Origin: an uncultured Opitutaceae bacterium
GTDB taxonomy: Bacteria; Verrucomicrobiota; Verrucomicrobiia; Opitutales; Opitutaceae
Assembly (NCBI GenBank): GCA_937958045.1
Contig: CALFXL010000060.1
Span: 1-64,000, forward strand
Length of the DNA: 64,000 nt
Reading direction: 5' to 3'
Below are positions 40,986 to 49,486 of this stretch, piece after piece. The first letter of the stretch is position 1. Each line of letters starts with the position of its first letter. Made by a program: the position numbers and the translations under genes. The notes below the pieces were generated by a model. The model worked only from the letters and a program-made list of their open reading frames with translations, did no database searches and was not told the origin of the DNA.

Positions 40986-43421
40986 ATGAGCACTCCCCGG
41001 TCACACCAGGCATTTCCGTCCCTGCCGGTTATTAATAATGCGAGCCCCCATCCCCGCGCCGCCGCGCGCGTGTGCCTGGTCAGTCCCGAGTTTGTAGGGC
41101 CTGGAGCTAGCGGCGGCATCGGCACTGCCTATACAGCCATGGCCGAAGCTTTGAGCGCCGCCGGCCACGAAGTCACCTGCCTCTACACCAAAGCGGCAGA
41201 CTACGCCGCAGCCGACATCGTTCATTGGATCTCGAGTTATCGTAAACAAAAGATTGAGCTGATTCCCCTGCCGCGCTCGGCGTGCCCTATAGATGCCGCA
41301 CCCCACGCCGTGCGTTCGTACGAAGTTTATGCATGGCTTAAGGAAAACAATCGTTTCGACATCATCCACTTCCCCGAGTGGCAAGGCCTAGGCTATTACA
41401 CGCAACTCGCCAAAAGACAGGGTCTGGCATTGGCGAATACGCATCTTTGCGTCGGGCTGCACAGCATGACCGAATGGTTAAAGTTCGCCAATCGCGAGTA
41501 TCTAGCGGAAATCAACGAACTTCAACTCGACCACATGGAGAGGCAGTCCGTCGCCTTGGCTGATAGCCTGGTCAGTCCAAGCCAGTATCTCCTCAACTGG
41601 ATCGCAGGACGAGGTTGGACGCTTCCAGAGCGTTGCTATGTCCAACAAAATATCATGCCGCGATCAGCCCGCTCCAGCATCAAAGCTTTTACTAAACCAA
41701 GCAATATACACGAACTCGTGTTTTTTGGCCGGTTACAAACGCGGAAAGGTGTACAATTGTTTTGCGATGCACTCGATCGCCTCGCCATCGCCAAGTGCGG
41801 AAATGTCGAGCAGGTGACGTTTCTCGGGAGAAGCGCCTTCGTCGAAAATGAACACGGCGAGAATTACATTAAAAAGCGGGCGCAAGCCTGGCCGTGGAAG
41901 GTCCAGTTTCTGATGGATCGCAATCAGCCGGAGGCATTGGACTACCTCCGTGGCGACGGCCGTTTGGCGATCATCGCATCACTGATCGAAAACTCTCCCT
42001 ATACGGTCTTGGAATGCCTGGGGGCAGGGATCGCATTTCTCGCCTCCCACGTAGGTGGCATACCCGAGCTCATCGCGCCGGTGGACGCGCAGAGAGTCTG
42101 CTTCGAACCTACGCCGGTCGCACTGTTTAAGAAACTAAAAACCGCTCTTAGCGGGGGCTTCCAACCCGCACGTCCCTCCATATCTGTAACTGCCAACGAG
42201 CAGGCGTGGGTGACCTGGCACGAACAGTTGCTGGGAAGCACCCGCTCACAGCAACAACCGCAAACACCGGTCGCTTGGCCCAAAGTCAGCCTGTGTCTCA
42301 CCACTTTCAATAGGCCCAAGTTACTGAAGCAGGCGATCGCATCCATTAAGGCCCTGACCTACCCAAACCTCGAAGTCATACTCGTGGACGACGGCAGCAC
42401 TCAACCGGACGCGCTTTCATACATCGAACACCTCAAACCTATTTTTGAGTCACGCGGCTGGAAAGTAATCCAGCAGGAAAACCGTTACCTAGGAGCGGCA
42501 AGAAATTGTGGAGCGAAACACGCCACTGGCGATTTTTTGTTATTCATGGACGACGACAATTGCGCCGAACCTCACGAGGTAACAACACTAGTCACGGCCA
42601 TGCTCCATAGTGGCGCGGATATATTGTCCTGCGGCATGAATTATTTCCACGGAGAGGAAGCGCCCGGCCGCCAGACAGAAATCAAGGGACGCTGGCTTCC
42701 TCTCGGTGGCTGCGTGTCCGCCGGCGCCTTCATCAATTCATTTGGGGATGCGAATGCCCTGATACGCCGGCAATGCTTTGAAGCTATTGGCGGGTTTACG
42801 GAAGATTACGGCGTAACCCACGAGGACTGGGAGTTCCATGCGAAAGCCGTGCTCAGAGGCTTCAATCTGCAGGTCGTCCCGGAGTTTCTATTCTGGTACC
42901 GGGCGAACGCAGGAAGCATGATCCGCACGTTGCCAAAATATCCAAATTACATGCGCAGCATTCGTCCTTATATCGACAAGGTCGATCCTGAGCTCAAAAA
43001 CCTGGTTCTTTATGCCCAAGCAATTTTTCTTACCGGCACCAACCGCTCGGAAGTGAAAACCTGGGCGGATCTGACAATAAAATGGCGGTCGAAGCTAGAA
43101 GCCGGCATCGCTCTGGCCCAGGTCGGCCAGCATGCCATGGCGACCAAAATGATGCTGCAAGGCATCAAAGAAGTGGAGACCTGCAAACACCCACGAGTCT
43201 TGCTCGACGCCCTCCTTGGGATTGCCCCCCATCTCGCACGGCTGGACCCAGGGCGGGCGCGCTTTCTTTTGGAGTTAGCCGCCAGCTCCGCGCTTCAAAT
43301 ACAGTCGGCCGCCGATCATGAACGCGCTCGCGCTCTTATCGCCGAACTGCCCAGCCCAGAAAACAGCCCTCCCGGTACTCGAAAGAACCTGATTACTTCC
43401 GCGCAGAAGCAGACTGCCTAA
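40986..43421 (+). CDS. bifunctional glycosyltransferase: GT4-like domain followed by GT2 domain
   Basis: The 811-residue protein fuses two transferases. The N-terminal GT-B half (about 27-405) has VCLVSPEFVGPGASGGIGTA, LVFFGRLQTRKGVQLFCDAL and SLIENSPYTVLECLGAGIAF, the E-x7-E nucleotide-sugar site of GT4. The second half (about 432-665) is GT2: VSLCLTTFNRPKLLKQAIAS, VILVDDGSTQPDALSYI, the metal site FMDDDNCAEP and the acceptor block FTEDYGVTHEDWEFHAKAVL. A helical tail of about 145 residues follows. It lies 16 bases after the methyltransferase gene and ends the plus-strand glycan operon. One chain could add two consecutive sugars to a glycan, probably on flagellin or a surface polysaccharide. 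Confidence 0.9.
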   Translation: MSTPRSHQAFPSLPVINNASPHPRAAARVCLVSPEFVGPGASGGIGTAYTAMAEALSAAGHEVTCLYTKAADYAAADIVHWISSYRKQKIELIPLPRSACPIDAAPHAVRSYEVYAWLKENNRFDIIHFPEWQGLGYYTQLAKRQGLALANTHLCVGLHSMTEWLKFANREYLAEINELQLDHMERQSVALADSLVSPSQYLLNWIAGRGWTLPERCYVQQNIMPRSARSSIKAFTKPSNIHELVFFGRLQTRKGVQLFCDALDRLAIAKCGNVEQVTFLGRSAFVENEHGENYIKKRAQAWPWKVQFLMDRNQPEALDYLRGDGRLAIIASLIENSPYTVLECLGAGIAFLASHVGGIPELIAPVDAQRVCFEPTPVALFKKLKTALSGGFQPARPSISVTANEQAWVTWHEQLLGSTRSQQQPQTPVAWPKVSLCLTTFNRPKLLKQAIASIKALTYPNLEVILVDDGSTQPDALSYIEHLKPIFESRGWKVIQQENRYLGAARNCGAKHATGDFLLFMDDDNCAEPHEVTTLVTAMLHSGADILSCGMNYFHGEEAPGRQTEIKGRWLPLGGCVSAGAFINSFGDANALIRRQCFEAIGGFTEDYGVTHEDWEFHAKAVLRGFNLQVVPEFLFWYRANAGSMIRTLPKYPNYMRSIRPYIDKVDPELKNLVLYAQAIFLTGTNRSEVKTWADLTIKWRSKLEAGIALAQVGQHAMATKMMLQGIKEVETCKHPRVLLDALLGIAPHLARLDPGRARFLLELAASSALQIQSAADHERARALIAELPSPENSPPGTRKNLITSAQKQTA

Positions 43422-43956
43422 ACTACAGTCTGGTTCTACCGTTGGCGACCTTTCCCTGTTTCGAGGAGATCGACTTCATTCACATGACCGTCCTTTGCGT
43501 ACGATGCGACTGCTCGGCCGATGACCATCGTGCTTAGGCGGAGGCGCTGCCTCTCTAGTTATATTAATAATCCCAACCTCCCAAAAAATCATGGGAAACC
43601 ATGCGCCTTAATTCTTAATTTTGTAGGGATGATAATCATTGGGGATGCCATGCAAATTCCAGTGAAATTTACCACCCACTGCTGGACCGCGACTATTTGT
43701 TGAACTGGGCAGGCGCCCGGACAACACACGCGATAACAACCACCCCTGCATGCAGGGTCGCATCCGCCTCTGTTCGAGTGAAACACCCATGAAGATCCAA
43801 GGGCTCGCAGAGGATAATTTGCCGGAAATATAATCTTTCTTGTCGGGCACCGTTCCGCTTCAGCACCCAGCGCGATTCATATTCCTTGCCTGCGACATGA
43901 ATCGGAGACAGCGAGTGCGAAAGAAGACCTGTCCATTCCTCCAGGAGCCGTCGTAT
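43422..43956. other. 535-base intergenic stretch, lower GC, no convincing gene
   Basis: This gap separates two convergent gene groups. It contains a perfect 14-bp palindrome CCCTGCA/TGCAGGG (43744-43757) and an AT-rich patch (43560-43690). A minus-strand 65-codon GTG frame (43589-43786) encodes a Cys-rich stretch (CDPACRGGCYRVCCPGAC) but has no Shine-Dalgarno and no recognisable relative. No transposase remnant, tRNA or terminator with a T-tract is evident. Confidence 0.4.
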
Positions 43957-45021
43957 CTATAAAGCCAAGGAGGATTTTGCCGCGCGTAGAAATTCGATCG
44001 CAAGGTCACGACGCCCCTGCCTGTGCCAATAATCAGCAAGATACATCCACCCCTCAACTTTTAACTTCCCCAATGAGATGGGAGGCATGTACGCCATGTC
44101 GGTGCAGTTTAATATCTGTTCATACCATTGACGTGCCTGATCAGGCTGCCGTCTTTTGGCGGCGAGACCGCCTCGTATCGAATACACCAGTGGATGCAGA
44201 CCAGGCAGCGGATCAGCCGGCAAATGCCTCTCCGCTTTCTCCAAATCCCCGGCCAAATACCACGCCTGGGCGGCTTTGATTTTCGCGGCGGCTTCAAGCT
44301 TCTTATAATTCGCGGCGGATCGACGCGCGCATTCTTCGTATTCTTGCGCGGCGCGTTCGAATTCCTGCGCGTCGAAAAACGATGATGCATAAAAGTAACG
44401 CAGGTTGGGGTCGCCGTCGGGTTCGCGTTCCAACGCCGCGTGGATGATCGCGCGGTTGCGCTCCGTCTTTCCTCGCAGCACCGCGCCGTCCACATAGCCG
44501 GTGTGGATGAATTCGATCGTCGTATCCACAATCGGGATACGCTCACGTTCCAGGCTCGTGTTCACCTGCTCGTGAATCTCGCGCTCATAGCGCACCTTCG
44601 GGTGTCGCGGGAAAAGCCGTACGGCTTGGACGGATACGTGGTTCTTCCCGCCGTCGAGCAGGTTTTTTTGCACGAGATTATAGGCCTGTCGCGGGGGCTG
44701 CGCGATCAGCTGTCTGATCCGTTGCCGGCTGGCTTCCGGCAGCGTCTCGTCGGCATCGAGCACGAGTATCCATTTCCCGCGGGCGGCTTCCAAGCCGGTG
44801 TTGCGTGCGCGGCTGAAATCGTTGGCCCAGGCGATCTCGATCACGTGCGCGCCTCGCGCTTTGGCGATGTCGCGCGTGGCATCGGTCGAGCCGGTGTCCA
44901 CGATCACGATCTCATCCGCGAGCCCTTGCACGGAAGCGAGGCAGGCCGGCAGGTTTTTCTCCTCGTTGCGGACGATCATGCAGACACTCAAGCGAAGCGT
45001 TTCAGGGGAGCCCATGCCCAC
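43957..45021 (-). CDS. GT2 glycosyltransferase with C-terminal TPR-like repeats
   Basis: The 354-residue protein begins with a GT-A domain: LRLSVCMIVRNEEKNLPACL, DEIVIVDTGSTDATRDIAKA, DFSRARNTGLEAARGKWILV with the metal-binding LDADE, and a hydrophobic acceptor region. This matches the SunS/WaaE-like subfamily (beta-1,4-glucosyltransferase type). The last 140 residues are helical repeats (YFYASSFFDAQEFERAAQEY; AKIKAAQAWYLAGDLEKAER; LADYWHRQGRRDLAIEFLRA). GT2-TPR fusions often glycosylate peptides or proteins. It lies next to flagellin genes, downstream of them on the same strand but separated by a terminator. Start is Met1 at 45021 or Met3 at 45015. Confidence 0.9.
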   Translation of the reverse strand: MGMGSPETLRLSVCMIVRNEEKNLPACLASVQGLADEIVIVDTGSTDATRDIAKARGAHVIEIAWANDFSRARNTGLEAARGKWILVLDADETLPEASRQRIRQLIAQPPRQAYNLVQKNLLDGGKNHVSVQAVRLFPRHPKVRYEREIHEQVNTSLERERIPIVDTTIEFIHTGYVDGAVLRGKTERNRAIIHAALEREPDGDPNLRYFYASSFFDAQEFERAAQEYEECARRSAANYKKLEAAAKIKAAQAWYLAGDLEKAERHLPADPLPGLHPLVYSIRGGLAAKRRQPDQARQWYEQILNCTDMAYMPPISLGKLKVEGWMYLADYWHRQGRRDLAIEFLRAAKSSLAL

Positions 45022-45091
45022 TCATTGCTGCGGCGCGGCTCGGAGTTGACGATGCAAAAACGCCGGTGCGGGCGGCGCGCCCCGCACGTGT

Positions 45092-45130
45092 ATAAAAAGA
45101 AACCCCGCGCATGCTCGAACATGCGCGGGG
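45092..45130 (-). terminator. intrinsic terminator after flagellin 1
   Basis: An 11-bp perfect stem (CCCCGCGCATG/CATGCGCGGGG, 6-base loop, 45103-45130) is followed on the minus strand by a T-rich run (TTTCTTTTTATA). It lies 50 bases past the flagellin stop and separates the flagellin from the GT2-TPR gene. Confidence 0.92.
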
Positions 45131-45179
45131 TACGGAAGACTCCGTATCAGACGTTGGTCATCAATCAGGCTGCCTGTGT

Positions 45180-45980
45180 TTACGAGATCAGACGCAGAGC
45201 GGTCTGAGCCGAACCATTGGCTTGCGCGAGCATCGCAGTGCCCGCCTGCACGAGGGTGTTCCAACGTGCGAGCTGAGTTGATTCCTCGGCGACGTCCACA
45301 TCGACGATGCGGCTGTTGGCGGCTTCGAGATTGGCCTTGTTGGTCGTGAGCAGTTCGCTCGCGAAGCCAAGGCGGCTTTGCTCGGCGCCGTTCGACGCGC
45401 GCATCGTGGCAACGCCTTGGATCGCATCCGTGACGCTGGACAAGTTGAGCGCACCGAGATCGGCGGCACCGTTGATCGCCGTGACGCCGGTGTTGCCCGC
45501 GAGGTCCTTCGCGGAGAGGACAACCGTCTGCGAGCCATCCTGCGACACCTGGGTCGTGAGGGCGGTGTTGAAGAGGTTGACGCCGTTGAAGGTTTCGGCG
45601 GCCAGCGAGGTCAACTGGAGTTTCAACTGCGAGAACTCCGAATCGTAGTTGGCCTTGTCGGAAGCGTTCTTGGTCGGGTCGGTGTAGAGGGTCTTGAGTT
45701 CGCTGATGCGATCGAGAACCTTGCCGGCGACTTTGAGCGCACCGTCCTGCGTCTGCAGATACGACACCGAGTTACCGATGTTCGTGGCCGCAGCTCCCGA
45801 CCGTTTGGCGGCGGCGGAGAGCTTCATCGAAACCGCAAGACCGCCCGCGTCGTCGGCCGGCGTCACGATCTTCGAGCCGCTGGAGAGACGATTGAGGCTG
45901 CGTTGCAGCATGGAGTTAGACGCAGCCAGGTTGTTGGAGGCAACGGTGGCCGAGTAGTTGGTGTTAATGACAACTGCCAT
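45180..45980 (-). CDS. flagellin 1 (short, D0/D1 type)
   Basis: The 266-residue filament protein starts MAVVINTNYSATVASNNLAA with SLNRLSSGSKIVTPADDAGG, the D0/D1 N-terminus. It ends VDVAEESTQLARWNTLVQAG, then ANGSAQTALRLIS. The variable D2/D3 region is almost absent, as in many short flagellins. It is a close paralogue of flagellin 2 (tandem, same strand), with nearly identical N- and C-terminal blocks. The ATG at 45980 has a Shine-Dalgarno AAGGAAAG about 8 bases upstream that overlaps a CsrA-type CAAGGA site. Ser/Thr-rich central loops offer O-glycosylation sites. Confidence 0.96.
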   Translation of the reverse strand: MAVVINTNYSATVASNNLAASNSMLQRSLNRLSSGSKIVTPADDAGGLAVSMKLSAAAKRSGAAATNIGNSVSYLQTQDGALKVAGKVLDRISELKTLYTDPTKNASDKANYDSEFSQLKLQLTSLAAETFNGVNLFNTALTTQVSQDGSQTVVLSAKDLAGNTGVTAINGAADLGALNLSSVTDAIQGVATMRASNGAEQSRLGFASELLTTNKANLEAANSRIVDVDVAEESTQLARWNTLVQAGTAMLAQANGSAQTALRLIS

Positions 45981-45991
45981 AGTGGTATCTT

Positions 45992-45997
45992 TCCTTG
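45992..45997 (-). promoter_or_regulatory. CsrA-type site overlapping the flagellin 1 ribosome-binding site
   Basis: The minus strand reads CAAGGA, matching the CARGGA core of the CsrA consensus, and forms part of the Shine-Dalgarno AAGGAAAG, 11 bases before the ATG. csrA and fliW are encoded in the same window. Inference from motif and context; the flanking hairpin is not obvious. Confidence 0.45.
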
Positions 45998-46213
45998 ATG
46001 AGTGCGACGTCCGTCGTCGCGACGGGTCCTGAGGACGGCCAAGACCAGCCGTTTGGAGCACTCGCCCCAAAAATTGTCACCCTGCGAAGGGATGGCCCGG
46101 CTCCCCGTATGGACGCGTGCAGCCACGAGGGTGCGCGCGAGGAGAGCCGAGCCGTTTGCTAGCTGCTGAAAGTGGTAGTAAGGAACGATCCGGAGTCTTT
46201 CCGGGCTGTCTTT

Positions 46214-46256
46214 GCGGACGGGGTGTTCGTTTGGCGCGAGACACCCCCGCTTTTTT
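46214..46256 (+). terminator. orphan plus-strand intrinsic terminator between flagellin genes
   Basis: GGGGTGT (46220-46226) pairs with ACACCCC (46241-46247), extended by GCG/CGC, and is followed by six T (46251-46256). No plus-strand gene precedes it within this gap. It could end a small RNA or an antisense transcript. Confidence 0.5.
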
Positions 46257-46362
46257 CAAATCAACGCTCGATAATCTCCCACCCGGCTGATGGGTCCGTG
46301 AGTTTGGCGCTGCACGGACCGTGCGGGTTTGGCGCGGGAGGATCGGCGGGAACTTATGATAA

Positions 46363-47166
46363 TTACTGCAGGAGTCGCAGCGCGGTCTGAGCGCTTTGGT
46401 TAGCCTGCGAGAGCATGGCTGTACCGGCCTGGACCAAGGTGCTCCATCGTGCGAGCTGCGTGGATTCCTCGGCGACGTCGACATCGACGATGCGCGAGCT
46501 GGCAGCTTCGAGGTTTGCTTTATTGGTCGTGAGCAGTTCGCTCGCAAAGCCGAGGCGGCTCTGTTCGGCACCGTTGGAGGCGCGCATCGTGGCGACCCCC
46601 TGGATGGCGTCGGTGACATCGCTCAAGTTGAGCGCACCGAGATTGGCGGCGGCACCGATGGCCACGATGCCTGTGTTGCCGGCGAGATCCTTGGCGGAGA
46701 GCGTGACGGTTTGCGTGCCGTCCTGCGAAACTTGGGTCGTGAGCGTCGAGGTGCCGAAGAGGCTGACACCGTTGAAGGTTTCCCCCGCGAGGGAGGTCAG
46801 CTGCTGCTTCAACTGCGTGAACTCGGCGTCGTAGTTGGCTTTGTCCGAAGCGTTCTTGGTGGGATCGGAATAGAGCGTTCTGAGCTCGCTGATGCGGTCC
46901 AACACCTTGCCCGTGACTTTGAGGGCGCCGTCCTGCGTCTGCAGGAAGGAAATGGAGTTGCCGATATTGATCGCTGCAGCGCCCGAACGGCGGGCCGCGG
47001 CAGACAGCTTCATGGAGACGGCGAGACCACCGGCATCATCGGCCGGGGAGACAATCTTCGAACCGCTAGAGAGGCGATTGAGGCTCTTCTGGAGGTTCTG
47101 GTTCGAGGCCGCGAGGTTGTTCGAGGCAACCGTGGCCGAATAGTTGGTATTGATGACGACTGACAT
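46363..47166 (-). CDS. flagellin 2 (short, D0/D1 type)
   Basis: The 267-residue filament protein starts MSVVINTNYSATVASNNLAA and has LNRLSSGSKIVSPADDAGGL. It ends VDVAEESTQLARWSTLVQAG, then MLSQANQSAQTALRLLQ. It matches flagellin 1 across nearly its full length, so the pair arose by recent tandem duplication. Differences cluster in the middle (LFGTSTLTTQVSQDGTQTVT against NTALTTQVSQDGSQTVVLSA). The ATG at 47166 has AAGGAAG about 8 bases upstream, overlapping a CsrA-type CAAGGA. A sigma-28-like promoter lies at 47265-47292, giving a leader of about 95 bases with a hairpin. Confidence 0.96.
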   Translation of the reverse strand: MSVVINTNYSATVASNNLAASNQNLQKSLNRLSSGSKIVSPADDAGGLAVSMKLSAAARRSGAAAINIGNSISFLQTQDGALKVTGKVLDRISELRTLYSDPTKNASDKANYDAEFTQLKQQLTSLAGETFNGVSLFGTSTLTTQVSQDGTQTVTLSAKDLAGNTGIVAIGAAANLGALNLSDVTDAIQGVATMRASNGAEQSRLGFASELLTTNKANLEAASSRIVDVDVAEESTQLARWSTLVQAGTAMLSQANQSAQTALRLLQ

Positions 47167-47174
47167 GGGTATCT

Positions 47175-47180
47175 TCCTTG
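47175..47180 (-). promoter_or_regulatory. CsrA-type site overlapping the flagellin 2 ribosome-binding site
   Basis: The minus strand reads CAAGGA inside AAGGAAG, 8 bases before the flagellin 2 ATG. The same placement occurs in flagellin 1, and the surrounding leader (ATCAAGGAAGATACC) is nearly identical in both, in line with co-regulation. Confidence 0.45.
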
Positions 47181-47208
47181 ATAAAACTACCACGTCCGTG
47201 TGGCGACG

Positions 47209-47230
47209 GACCCAGAGGAGGAGCTGGGTC
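47209..47230 (-). promoter_or_regulatory. hairpin in the flagellin 2 leader with an anti-Shine-Dalgarno-like loop
   Basis: GACCCAG and CTGGGTC form a perfect 7-bp stem; on the mRNA the 8-base loop reads CUCCUCCU. That sequence is complementary to Shine-Dalgarno motifs, including the AGGA at 47175-47179 of the same mRNA. It could mask the ribosome site in one fold. Confidence 0.35.
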
Positions 47231-47264
47231 GCTCCGTCTACGAGATATCTCGCAGATGCCGGAA

Positions 47265-47292
47265 TAAACGGAACGCCCTCACCGAAACTTTA
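47265..47292 (-). promoter_or_regulatory. sigma-28 (FliA)-like promoter candidate for flagellin 2
   Basis: On the minus strand TAAA (47292-47289) is followed after 16 bases by TCCGTTTA (47272-47265). The FliA consensus is TAAA-N15-GCCGATAA. The -35 is perfect; the -10 matches 5 of 8. Spacing is one base long. Confidence 0.35.
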
Positions 47293-47643
47293 AGCGAAAA
47301 GAAAAAATTTCTCTCCAACCGCGTTTTCTCCTCTGAAAACACCCTTGAAAATCTCTCCCTTCGCACACTCCAGCACACCCCTTTTTCCTAAGTTCGCACT
47401 CAAGTTCACAGAAGCGCCCGCACTTTGCTCACGCTCCTCGACGAGCCTCACCACCCGCGCCATCCATGAACATCGCATGTATCGACGAAAGCACTACCGA
47501 GAAATAAAGAGCCCGCATGTACACCCCTGCGTGCTCCCACGCACACAATAACATCCTCTGCCCCGCCGCCTCCGCCTTTCCCTCTTCACCCTTCACTGTT
47601 CACCATTCCCCATCTCCCCCGTGCGCTTGAGCCGACAATCCTC

Positions 47644-47671
47644 TTAAGTGCGCCCGCCCCTGAGCCGATGC
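47644..47671 (+). promoter_or_regulatory. weak sigma-28-like promoter candidate for the fliD operon
   Basis: TTAA (47644-47647), 16 bases, then GCCGATGC (47664-47671), which matches the FliA -10 GCCGATAA in 6 of 8. Another -10-like box, GCCGACAA (47632-47639, 7 of 8), has no -35 at the right distance. Either could serve fliD. Confidence 0.25.
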
Positions 47672-47715
47672 CAGATAGGATTCATTGCGTCCGTCCGTAA
47701 CCACCCACTTCCGCC

Positions 47716-49452
47716 ATGGCTACCGTTCAACTTTCCGGCCTCGTCTCGGGCTTCGACTGGAAGTCGTTTCTCGATCAGATCATGGAGCTCAACCGCGCTC
47801 CCATCACGCGGCTGCAAACGGAAAAGAACACGAACAACAGCAAGATCTCCGCGCTCGATAATCTCGGCACACGCCTTTCCGAGCTTCAGACCGCCACCAA
47901 CGCACTCAAGGCCGACGGCCTCTTCTCCGGACGCACGGCCAGTCTCGCCACCGCCGGCTCCTCTTGGTCCGCGAGCGCAGGCGCCGGCACCGCGGCTGGC
48001 GCCTACACCTTTGAAGTTCTTCAACTCGCCACCACGGCCAAGCGCACCGGCGGGAGCGACATCGGACGAGGCATCAGCGCCACCAACGACGTAAGCGGCG
48101 TCACCCTCGCTTCGCTTTCCACCAGCACCGCGGTGCAAGCCGGCACGTTCACGGTCAACGGCGCGCAAGTCTCCATCGAGCTCACCGACTCCCTTCAGGA
48201 CGTCTTCGACAAAATTTCCACCGCTACCGGCGGCCAGGTCACGGCGAGCTACGACGCGACCTCCGACAAGATCTCCCTCTCCTCCGCCTCCACCATCACG
48301 TTGGGCGCGGCCAACGACACCTCGAACTTCCTCGCCGTCGCCCGCCTCTCCAACGGCAACAACACCGGCCTCATCGAGAGCAGTTCCTCGCTGGGCGCGT
48401 TGAATCAAAACACGCCGCTCGCAGACAGCGGCCTGCGCCAGGCGATCACCGCCGTGGACGCCGACGGCAACGGCTCGTTCACGATCAACGGCGTGGAGAT
48501 CGCGTACAACATCAACAACGATTCTCTTTCGGCCGTCCTCAGCCGCATCACCAGCTCGTCTGCCGGTGTCACCGCCTCCTACGATGCCGCGGCCGACCGT
48601 GTTGTTTTCACCAACAAGACCACCGGCGATGTGGGCCTGCATGTCGGCGAAGCCGCCGGCGGTTTCCTCGATGCGATCGGCATGACCGGCGCCGCCACCT
48701 TCTCGCGCGGTCAGGATGCACAGTATTCGGTCAACGGCGGCCCCGTCCTCACGAGCGCCAGCAACACCTTTTCCGAGGCCACGCACGGCATCGCCGGCCT
48801 CTCGGTCACCGCCAACACCGTGTCCACGCAGACGGTGAACGTCGACAGCAATACCACCGCGATGCGGAGCGCGATCGACGAGTTCATCAAAAAGTTCAAC
48901 GCGGTGCAGCAATACATCGACACCGCCACAAAGATTACGAACACCAACGGCAAGGTCTCGACCTCCATTCTCAGCGATAATCGCGAGATTCAATCCTGGC
49001 AGTCCACGCTGCGCTCCACCGCCTTCTCCGCGGTCAGCGGACTCTCCGGCGCGATCACCCGACTGGAAAGCCTCGGCATCGACTTCACCTCCGGCACCGC
49101 CGAGCTCGCGGTGAAAGATAGCGCGAAGCTCGATGCCGCGCTCCGCGAAAAACCGTCCGAAGTCGAAGCCTTCTTCAAAACCGCCAACACCGGTTTCGCC
49201 TCCCGCCTCGACAGCTTCATGAACACGCTGATCGGTCTCGGCGGCACCGGCGGCCTCCTCAACACGCAAAAGCAGACGCTCACCAAGGGCAACGCGAGCA
49301 TCGACATCCAAATCGCCAATATCGAGCGCCAGCTCGAAGCGGAGCGCTCGCGCATGGAAGCCGGCTTCCTTGCCATGGAAACCGCACAAGCCACGATCAA
49401 CAACATGCAGACGCAGCTCACCAACGCCTTCAAAGACACGAAGTCCTCGTAG
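47716..49452 (+). CDS. fliD: flagellar filament cap protein FliD (HAP2)
   Basis: The 578-residue protein starts MATVQLSGLVSGFDWKSFLD and has IMELNRAPITRLQTEKNTN, the FliD N-terminus. The D2/D3-like domains show repeated beta-hairpins (NGAQVSIELTDSLQDVFDKI; GVEIAYNINNDSLSAVLSRI). The C-terminal coiled coil reads IDIQIANIERQLEAERSRME, then GFLAMETAQATINNMQTQLT. FliD caps the growing filament and folds flagellin. Length exceeds the enterobacterial protein (468) through a larger middle. It opens the fliD-lipoprotein-small protein-fliS-fliT-like operon. Confidence 0.95.
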   Translation: MATVQLSGLVSGFDWKSFLDQIMELNRAPITRLQTEKNTNNSKISALDNLGTRLSELQTATNALKADGLFSGRTASLATAGSSWSASAGAGTAAGAYTFEVLQLATTAKRTGGSDIGRGISATNDVSGVTLASLSTSTAVQAGTFTVNGAQVSIELTDSLQDVFDKISTATGGQVTASYDATSDKISLSSASTITLGAANDTSNFLAVARLSNGNNTGLIESSSSLGALNQNTPLADSGLRQAITAVDADGNGSFTINGVEIAYNINNDSLSAVLSRITSSSAGVTASYDAAADRVVFTNKTTGDVGLHVGEAAGGFLDAIGMTGAATFSRGQDAQYSVNGGPVLTSASNTFSEATHGIAGLSVTANTVSTQTVNVDSNTTAMRSAIDEFIKKFNAVQQYIDTATKITNTNGKVSTSILSDNREIQSWQSTLRSTAFSAVSGLSGAITRLESLGIDFTSGTAELAVKDSAKLDAALREKPSEVEAFFKTANTGFASRLDSFMNTLIGLGGTGGLLNTQKQTLTKGNASIDIQIANIERQLEAERSRMEAGFLAMETAQATINNMQTQLTNAFKDTKSS

Positions 49453-49486
49453 TTTCGCGTAGGCCGGCGCCTGTATTCAGTTTTTC

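Larger units (their letters stand above)
45981..46362. other. intergenic region between the two tandem flagellins
   Basis: This 382-base gap holds the leader of flagellin 1, a plus-strand terminator-like hairpin (46214-46256) and a GGTCCGTG/CACGGACC inverted repeat (46293-46320) that could end the flagellin 2 transcript but lacks a T-tract. I see no gene and no sigma-28 or sigma-54 promoter match for flagellin 1. Confidence 0.5.
47167..47715. other. divergent intergenic region between flagellin 2 and fliD
   Basis: This 549-base gap carries the flagellin 2 leader (47167-47262, with a hairpin at 47209-47230), its sigma-28-like promoter, and on the plus strand the upstream region of fliD with two -10-like boxes (47632-47639, 47664-47671). 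The middle (47300-47560) has no gene I can support. The fliD start has no Shine-Dalgarno. Confidence 0.5.

Noticed and set aside
47644..49389. 581-codon minus-strand open frame opposite fliD
   Set aside because: It is the antisense shadow of fliD, rich in Gly, Arg, Glu and Val as expected from reversed GC-biased codons, with no recognisable domain.
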